The translations under genes were made by a program, and so were the position numbers. The notes beneath the pieces were generated by a model. That model saw nothing but the letters and a program-made list of their open reading frames with translations, was not told the DNA's origin and did no database searches. A stretch of 64,000 nucleotides of DNA, from positions 2,418,001-2,482,000 of the forward strand of contig CP103804.1 of NCBI GenBank assembly GCA_024919175.1. The letters run 5' to 3'. The stretch is from Clostridioides difficile (lineage in GTDB: Bacteria; Bacillota; Clostridia; Peptostreptococcales; Peptostreptococcaceae). Below are positions 58,791 through 64,000 of this stretch, piece after piece (the stretch's first letter is position 1; each line of letters starts with the position of its first letter).

Positions 58791-58847
58791 ATATTTTTTG
58801 GATTTTTTGTAATTAATTGATATAAAAATATATTATAATAATATTAT
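58791..58847 (+). repeat. Promoter-region repeat, copy 2
   Basis: Second copy of the 57-base repeat, directly before ilvD (35 bases to its ATG). The downstream flank reads ATTATGAAAATTT, loosely like a CodY box (AATTTTCWGAAAATT); copy 1 lacks that flank. Confidence 0.8.
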
Positions 58848-58881
58848 GAAAATTTTAAAAATATAAGAAAGAGGTAATACC

Positions 58882-60537
58882 ATGAGAAGCGATATAAAAA
58901 AAGGAATAGAAGGAGCTCCAAAGAGAGCATTAATGTATGGAATGGGTCTTACTAGAGAAGAAATTGAAAGACCATTAATAGGTATAGTAAATGCACAAAA
59001 TGAAGTGATTCCTGGTCATCTTCATCTTGATGAAATAGCAGAAGCAGCAAAAAATGGAGTGAGAATGAGTGGTGGATTACCTTTAGAATTTCCAGCTATA
59101 GGAGTTTGTGATGGTATAGCTATGGGGCATGTTGGAATGAATTATTCGCTTGCTTCAAGAGAATTAATAGCCGATTCTATAGAAGCAATGGCAATGGCAC
59201 ATGGTTTTGATGCTTTGGTACTTATACCTAATTGTGATAAAATTGTACCAGGGATGTTAATGGCAGCTGCAAGACTCAATATACCAAGTGTTGTTGTAAG
59301 TGGAGGGCCTATGCTTCCAGGAAAAACAAACGGAAAAGTATATGACTTTAACTCTGCAATGGAAGGTGTTGGAGCTTGTAAGGATGGAACAATGAGTGAA
59401 GAGGAGCTAGAAGTGTTGGCTATGAATTCTTGTCCTGGATGTGGTTCATGTTCTGGGCTTTTTACAGCTAATAGTATGAATTGCTTAACAGAGGCACTAG
59501 GTATGGGCATTCCATATAATGGTACTGCCGCTTCACATTCTGGTGAAAGAAAAAGAATAGCAAAATATGCAGGTATGTATGTAATGGAACTTCTTAAGAA
59601 TGATATAAAACCTAGAGATATTTTAACAGTAGATGCCTTTAAAAATGCAATAACTGTAGATATGGCAATGGCTGGTTCTACAAATACAGTTCTTCATTTG
59701 CCTGCAATAGCCTATGAAGCAGGAATAGAACTTAATTTAAATTTGTTTGATGAAATAAGTGAAAAAACTCCTTGTTTAACAAAATTAAGTCCAAGTGGTA
59801 AGCATCATATTGAAGATTTACATATGGCAGGTGGAATACCAGCTATAATGAATGAACTTTCAAAGGTAAAAGGAATAAATTTAGATTGTAAAACAGTAAC
59901 AGGTAGAACCATTGGGGAAAGCATAAAAAATCGTGAGATAGAGAATGAAGAAGTAATACATACATTAGAAAATCCATATAGTAGTCAAGGAGGTCTAGCA
60001 ATTTTAAGAGGCAATCTTGCTATAAACGGGGCAGTTGTAAAAAAATCAGCAGTAGCAGAGGAAATGTTGATTCATGAAGGGCCAGCAAGAGTTTTTAATT
60101 CAGAAGAAGAAGCTGTGAGTGCTATATTTGGCAAAAAAATAAATAAAGGTGATGTTATAGTCATAAGATATGAAGGTCCAAAAGGAGGGCCAGGAATGAA
60201 AGAGATGTTATCTCCTACATCAGCAGTTGCGGGAATGGGGCTTGATAAGCATGTAGCACTTCTTACTGATGGTCGTTTTTCAGGAGCTACTAGAGGAGCA
60301 TCTATAGGACATATTTCTCCAGAAGCTATGGAAGGCGGTTTAATAGGAATAGTTGAAGAAGGAGATATAATTTCTATAAATATACCAGATAAAAAATTAG
60401 AATTAAAAGTAAAAGAAGTAGAAATAGAAAAGAGAAAATCAAAATTTAAGCCTTTAGAACCAAAAATAAAACATGGATATTTAAGTAGATATGCTAAGTT
60501 GGTTACATCAGCAAATACAGGGGCAGTTTTAAAATAG
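58882..60537 (+). CDS. ilvD: Dihydroxy-acid dehydratase
   Basis: 551 residues, full length. Iron-sulfur cysteines in '[12 protein letters not shown]' and '[28 protein letters not shown]'; '[22 protein letters not shown]' and '[23 protein letters not shown]' close the active site. Converts dihydroxy acids to 2-keto acids for valine, isoleucine and leucine synthesis. Here it stands alone, not in an ilv-leu operon. AAAGAGGTAATACC site. Confidence 0.97.
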   Translation: MRSDIKKGIEGAPKRALMYGMGLTREEIERPLIGIVNAQNEVIPGHLHLDEIAEAAKNGVRMSGGLPLEFPAIGVCDGIAMGHVGMNYSLASRELIADSIEAMAMAHGFDALVLIPNCDKIVPGMLMAAARLNIPSVVVSGGPMLPGKTNGKVYDFNSAMEGVGACKDGTMSEEELEVLAMNSCPGCGSCSGLFTANSMNCLTEALGMGIPYNGTAASHSGERKRIAKYAGMYVMELLKNDIKPRDILTVDAFKNAITVDMAMAGSTNTVLHLPAIAYEAGIELNLNLFDEISEKTPCLTKLSPSGKHHIEDLHMAGGIPAIMNELSKVKGINLDCKTVTGRTIGESIKNREIENEEVIHTLENPYSSQGGLAILRGNLAINGAVVKKSAVAEEMLIHEGPARVFNSEEEAVSAIFGKKINKGDVIVIRYEGPKGGPGMKEMLSPTSAVAGMGLDKHVALLTDGRFSGATRGASIGHISPEAMEGGLIGIVEEGDIISINIPDKKLELKVKEVEIEKRKSKFKPLEPKIKHGYLSRYAKLVTSANTGAVLK

Positions 60538-60574
60538 TAAATATATTAAAAAGTAGAAAATATTAAATAATAAC

Positions 60575-60620
60575 AGGATATCTTAAAAGGTTTTTACTAT
60601 AAATAAGATATCCTATTTTA
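60575..60620 (+). terminator. Terminator after ilvD
   Basis: AGGATATCTTA (60575-60585) pairs perfectly with TAAGATATCCT (60604-60614), then ATTTTATT. Confidence 0.8.
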
Positions 60621-60895
60621 TTGCTTCATACATATAAAATATTTGATTTTTTACAAAAAAGTAAATGTTCTATAAAAAATGAATCTGTATATGTAAGCAA
60701 ATCTTTATTTTGATATAATACATAAATTTTATTTTGCAGACAATAAAATATGACTCCTAAAAATAAAAAACATATCATAAATATAAATAGGTGAGTATAA
60801 GCATGTAACTATAAATTAAATTATTAATTTATAGTTTATCATTTTAACTTGTTTATAATTTTTTATATGTAATAAAATTTTTAGGGGGTTACATT
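60621..60895. other. Intergenic with TATAAT and A/T hairpin
   Basis: No ORF. GATATAAT near 60712-60719 is followed about 95 bases later by a 12-bp A/T hairpin (about 60807-60835) with a T-rich end; a short RNA or leader of the subtilase mRNA is possible. GGGGG before the ATG at 60896 is the ribosome binding site. Confidence 0.35.
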
Positions 60896-61834
60896 ATGAA
60901 TAAAAAAATGAAGTTAATTCCATATGAGATAAATGAGAATCTAAGAGGAACAAAAAATAAATTTCCATATGGTATAAAACAAATGAATGCTAAAGGAATG
61001 TGGGAAGAAGGCTACACTGGTAAAAATGTTGTAGTTGGTATAATAGATACAGGTTGTGATACATCTCATCCTCTATTAAAAGGGAAAGTCATTGGAGGTG
61101 CAAATTTCAGTGATGATAGCAATGGAAATAAAAATATATATGAGGATTTTAATGGACATGGAACACATGTAGCAGGTATTATAGCAGCATCTAATTATAA
61201 TAATGAAGTTATGGGAGTAGCACCAGATTGTAAATTATTAATAGCAAAAGCATTAAATAAAGATGGTATTGGAACATATCAGAGTATAATTAATGCTATA
61301 AACTTTGCTGTGAGTAGCAAGGTGGATATTATATCTATGTCTCTAGGAGGGAATAAAGACGATAAAAATCTAAAAAATGCTGTTTTACAAGCAGTAAAAA
61401 ATAATATTCCTGTAGTGTGTGCAGCTGGTAATAATGGAGATGGGGATTCTAGTACAAGTGAATATAGTTATCCAGCAAGTTATCCTGAAGTAATAGAAGT
61501 AGGTGCAATAAATGAAAACTATTTAGTTGAGAAATTTAGCAATTCAAATGGGACAATAGATTTAGTTGCACCAGGAAGAAATATTTTATCAACTTATATG
61601 GATAATAAACTTGCTATTATGAGTGGTACTAGTATGAGTGCACCCTATGTAACAGGTTCAATGGCATTGATTAAAGAGTGGGCAAGAGAAGAGTTTGAAC
61701 GAAATTTTGATGAAGCTGAGTTGTATGCACAGCTAATAAAGTGTACAAGAGCACTTGGTTTGCCTAGAACAGAACAAGGAAATGGTTACTTATATTTAAA
61801 TCTTTATAAATACAAGGCCAATACTAAAAGATAG
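60896..61834 (+). CDS. Subtilisin-like serine protease, cytosolic type
   Basis: 312 residues with no signal peptide and only a short N-terminal extension, like intracellular subtilisins. Catalytic Asp51 ('GIIDTGCD'), His88 ('NGHGTHVAG') and Ser246 ('SGTSMSAPYV'), with oxyanion Asn179 ('AAGNNG'). The N-terminal 'LIPYEINENL' resembles the LIPY-type inhibitory propeptide of Isp proteases. Likely protein turnover inside the cell in stationary phase or sporulation; that part is inferred. Confidence 0.92.
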   Translation: MNKKMKLIPYEINENLRGTKNKFPYGIKQMNAKGMWEEGYTGKNVVVGIIDTGCDTSHPLLKGKVIGGANFSDDSNGNKNIYEDFNGHGTHVAGIIAASNYNNEVMGVAPDCKLLIAKALNKDGIGTYQSIINAINFAVSSKVDIISMSLGGNKDDKNLKNAVLQAVKNNIPVVCAAGNNGDGDSSTSEYSYPASYPEVIEVGAINENYLVEKFSNSNGTIDLVAPGRNILSTYMDNKLAIMSGTSMSAPYVTGSMALIKEWAREEFERNFDEAELYAQLIKCTRALGLPRTEQGNGYLYLNLYKYKANTKR

Positions 61835-61962
61835 TCTTTGTTTGTTAATGAAAAATAAAGAATATATATTTATAGAATAAATGATAAAAATTATTTAATG
61901 AGAAATATTATCAATAAATATTGATTTTTAAAACTACGCATGATATTATATATTTAGAAAAA

Positions 61963-62023
61963 ATAAAGAGATTTCAAATAAAGAAATCTTTTATTTTTTA
62001 AATGTAAGTTAGCTATAGCTAAC
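61963..62023 (+). promoter_or_regulatory. Terminator and palindrome before flavodoxin
   Basis: GATTTC/GAAATC with A- and T-rich flanks (about 61963-62000) makes a terminator after the protease gene. A perfect 16-bp palindrome GTTAGCTATAGCTAAC at 62008-62023, 36 bases before the flavodoxin ATG, may be an operator or a leader hairpin. Confidence 0.6.
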
Positions 62024-62058
62024 TAATAAATTGATTAAAAATATCATAGGAGGTAAAA

Positions 62059-62487
62059 ATGAGTAAAATATATATTGTTTATTGGAGTGGAACAGGAAAT
62101 ACTGAAAAAATGGCAAACTTTGTAGCAGAAGGTGTAAAGTCAAAAGGTAAAACACCAGAGGTTTTAGATGTAAGCTTATTGAAAGCAAGCGATTTAAAAG
62201 GAGAAAATAAATTTGCACTAGGTTGCCCATCTATGGGAGCAGAACAATTAGAAGAAGGTTATATGGAACCATTTGTATCAGAATTAGAGTCAATGGTATC
62301 AGGTAAACAGATTGGATTATTTGGTTCATATGGTTGGGGAAATTGCGAATGGATGAGAGATTGGGAAGAACGTATGCAAAATGCTGGAGCTACAATTATA
62401 GGTGGTGAAGGAATCACAGCAATGGAAGATCCAGATGGAGAAGCAGAGGCTAATTGTATTGCATTAGGTAAAATTTTGGCTGAATAA
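62059..62487 (+). CDS. Flavodoxin
   Basis: 142 residues. The FMN phosphate loop is 'YWSGTGNTEKMANFV'; 'GCPSMGAEQLEE' and 'FGSYGWGNCEWMRDWEERM' form the flavin ring contacts. Short-chain clostridial flavodoxin, a low-potential electron carrier that replaces ferredoxin when iron is scarce. AGGAGGTAAAA site. Stand-alone. Confidence 0.95.
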   Translation: MSKIYIVYWSGTGNTEKMANFVAEGVKSKGKTPEVLDVSLLKASDLKGENKFALGCPSMGAEQLEEGYMEPFVSELESMVSGKQIGLFGSYGWGNCEWMRDWEERMQNAGATIIGGEGITAMEDPDGEAEANCIALGKILAE

Positions 62488-62633
62488 ATTTGTATGCTAC
62501 AAGAAGTTAATTTTTAAAAACTAATGATAATATTAGTATACATAACACTAAGAAATATTAATAGTATGACATATGTGATGAATATTTTATAAAAGAGAAA
62601 ATATTTAATGTTTTGACTTCAACATATAGTCAG

Positions 62634-62673
62634 TACTGCCAGATAACAACTTTTTATTTGCTATCTGGCAGTA
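62634..62673. terminator. Terminator between convergent genes
   Basis: TACTGCCAGATA (62634-62645) pairs perfectly with TATCTGGCAGTA (62662-62673), 16-base A/T-rich loop. Stable G/C content; separates flavodoxin from the minus-strand aldolase. Confidence 0.8.
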
Positions 62674-62708
62674 TGTTTATTAAGTAGAAACTAAGTAATA
62701 TGAACTAT

Positions 62709-63503
62709 TTAATGTCGTTTTTCAACTGGTACAACTTCATCATAAAAAGACCATAATCGAGTGATAGCAGAGGTGATAAAGGTTGTATCTTGTGCAAAGC
62801 AAAGCATATTTGCACCAATATTAACCCATGTTTCAACGCTTTTCTTTTCTATTGTTGGAAAGACAATAAAAGGCATTTTATATTTCTTACATATCTCAGC
62901 AGCATGAGTAATCATATTTTTTATTTCTGGTCTATCCATATCTCCAGCAAAACCAAGATCCAAAGATAGGTCGCCAGGGCCTAGTGCTATAATATCAACG
63001 CCATCAACCTGTACTATATCTTCAAGATTGTCATAGCCTGATTTTTGTTCAATTAACATCATTTTCAATGTTTCTTTATCTACATTTTTAATATAGTCTA
63101 AATAATTCATACGCCCATAATAAGAAGCACGTTGAGGATTACATCCTCGTATACCTTTTGGTGGATATGTACAAACTGACACTGCTTTTTGTGCGTCTTG
63201 TACGGTGTTAATAAACGGAAATCCTATGATATCTGTTCCCATATCCATTATAGCTCTAACAAGAGCAGGGTCACTATTTCCCAATCTAACCAAAGAAGCA
63301 GCACCACCAGCATGTGCTGCTATCATATGTTGCTGAATGTCTTTACGGTCTAAAGCTCCATGTTCTCCCTCAATCCAGACAAAATCATATCCAGATAATC
63401 CTACTAATTCACTTACAGCTGAATCAGACAGTGAAACTGCAATCCCACAAAGAACTTTTCCTGCATTTAAATTTTCTTTAATCATGGTTGTATATTTTTC
63501 CAT
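62709..63503 (-). CDS. HpcH/HpaI-family aldolase
   Basis: 264 residues. 'YDFVWIEGEHGALDRKDIQQHMIAAHAGGAASLVRL', 'EQKSGYDNLEDIVQVDGVDIIALGPGDLSLDLG' carry the metal-binding Glu/Asp and the family pattern of class II pyruvate aldolases (2-keto-3-deoxy acid or 2,4-dihydroxyhept-2-enedioate type). Cleaves a hydroxy-oxo acid to pyruvate and an aldehyde; the natural substrate is unknown. Under a MerR-type promoter. Confidence 0.9.
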   Translation of the reverse strand: MEKYTTMIKENLNAGKVLCGIAVSLSDSAVSELVGLSGYDFVWIEGEHGALDRKDIQQHMIAAHAGGAASLVRLGNSDPALVRAIMDMGTDIIGFPFINTVQDAQKAVSVCTYPPKGIRGCNPQRASYYGRMNYLDYIKNVDKETLKMMLIEQKSGYDNLEDIVQVDGVDIIALGPGDLSLDLGFAGDMDRPEIKNMITHAAEICKKYKMPFIVFPTIEKKSVETWVNIGANMLCFAQDTTFITSAITRLWSFYDEVVPVEKRH

Positions 63504-63545
63504 TTATATCATCCTTTCTTTTAGCAATTGATTTTTACACTTCAA

Positions 63546-63576
63546 ACTATACAACTTCAACCTAACTTGAAGTCAA
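63546..63576 (-). promoter_or_regulatory. MerR-type promoter (19-bp spacer) of the aldolase gene
   Basis: Minus strand TTGACT (63576-63571), exact 19-base spacer, TATAGT (63551-63546). The spacer holds the inverted repeat TTCAAG-TTAGG-TTGAAG. Overlong spacer plus dyad is the hallmark of promoters that MerR proteins twist into activity. The merR gene is adjacent. Confidence 0.85.
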
Positions 63577-63596
63577 TACTTTTTATTGACTATTGA

Positions 63597-63625
63597 TTGA
63601 CTATTATGAAAGGAATTTTTATAAT
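63597..63625 (+). promoter_or_regulatory. Promoter of merR gene
   Basis: TTGACT (63597-63602), 17-base spacer, TATAAT (63620-63625), followed by AGGGAGGTAAAAAAT before the ATG at 63663. Confidence 0.8.
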
Positions 63626-63662
63626 GTTAATATTCATTTAAAAGTTTAGGGAGGTAAAAAAT

Positions 63663-64000
63663 ATGAAATATTCCATGACTGAGGTATCAAAAATAACCAA
63701 AATTTCTCCATCAGCAATCCGTTTTTATGAAGAAAAAGGTTTACTGCTTCCTATCAATAGAAAACCAAGTGGTGTTCGTTACTTTTCAGAAAAGGATATA
63801 GAACGATTGATATTTATTACAGAACTTAAAGAGGCAGGTTTATCTATAAAGAATATATATGAATGCTTTCACTTCTGTGATATGGGGGATGATACAATAG
63901 ATAAAAGAATTTGCCTATTTGAGCAACATAAACAGACTATTCAAGATAAAATACATGTGTTGGAACATTGTATGGAGCAAATAGATGGAAAAGTAGCTTA
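63663..64000 (+). CDS. MerR-family regulator (cut by window edge)
   Basis: At least 112 residues, no stop before the end. 'MTEVSKITKISPSAIRFYEEKGLLLPINRKPSGVRYFSEKDIERLIFITELKEAGLSIKNI' is the MerR winged helix; the following coiled coil begins 'DKRICLFEQHKQTIQDKI'. No metal-binding cysteine pattern in the visible part, so it probably senses an organic ligand or stress. Likely activates the divergent aldolase gene. Confidence 0.93.
   Translation, partial: MKYSMTEVSKITKISPSAIRFYEEKGLLLPINRKPSGVRYFSEKDIERLIFITELKEAGLSIKNIYECFHFCDMGDDTIDKRICLFEQHKQTIQDKIHVLEHCMEQIDGKVA

Noticed and set aside
59142..59510. 122-residue minus-strand ORF
   Set aside because: Antisense to ilvD, which is full length and motif-complete.

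Overview
The window is low-GC Firmicute DNA, most likely Clostridioides difficile. The reasons are the strong A/T bias, GGAGG-type ribosome binding sites, frequent GTG/TTG starts, a c-di-GMP-I riboswitch inside a prophage, and the gene content. This is recognition from sequence; no search was run. Positions 1 to about 44,060 are the right-hand part of a contractile-tailed (myovirus) prophage whose left end lies outside the window. Positions 44,060 to 64,000 are chromosome.

Prophage, left to right. 1-8.2 kb is the early region: a RecT-like C-terminus, a replication initiator, many small overlapping genes (several with cysteine clusters), a YopX-type protein, a 37-kDa nucleoid-associated protein homologue, a radical SAM protein coupled to a PP-loop/PAPS-reductase-like enzyme, and a DUF1064 nuclease-like protein. 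An ArpU-type late regulator follows at 8.3 kb. Then comes about 350 bases of structured DNA with tRNA T-arm-like hairpins and a terminator. 9.2-11.1 kb is an overlapping three-gene unit: ParB-like, a short guanine transglycosylase (DpdA/TGT-like) and a YhhQ-type queuosine-precursor transporter. It reads as a 7-deazaguanine salvage and DNA-modification cassette and is the most interesting part of the window. 11.2-22.6 kb is packaging, head and tail (terminase, portal, scaffold, capsid, connectors, sheath, tube, tail assembly chaperone). The chaperone ends at a textbook -1 frameshift signal. 22.6-36.9 kb holds the tape measure, baseplate and two consecutive tail-fibre cassettes, with a self-contained cargo gene (own promoter and terminator) at 25.5 kb. 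36.9-38.2 kb is lysis (XhlA, holin, amidase).

38.5-44 kb is the accessory right end: a divergent control region with repeated operators, an AP2-domain protein, candidate small RNAs, a polyvalent-type operon behind a 30-bp palindrome, a possible type I toxin gene, a c-di-GMP-I riboswitch ahead of a 58-residue ORF, and two BlaI-type repressors. The phage is integrated in an M20-family amidohydrolase gene. Only the N-terminal part of that gene is left in the window.

Chromosome: an ABC transporter operon with its GntR repressor and operator; a RepL-like winged-helix gene; clpB; an ogt-type DNA repair gene; a DUF2000 gene divergent from a LysR regulator; a small decayed region with an XRE repressor and clear operators; VanZ and TVP38 membrane proteins; ilvD; a cytosolic subtilase; a flavodoxin; and an HpcH/HpaI aldolase. 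The aldolase lies behind a MerR-type promoter (19-bp spacer) next to a divergent merR gene that runs off the window.

Most phage genes abut or overlap on the + strand, which implies a few long transcripts. The exceptions (25.5 kb cargo gene, right-end genes) carry their own promoters and terminators, as expected for genes expressed from the lysogen.
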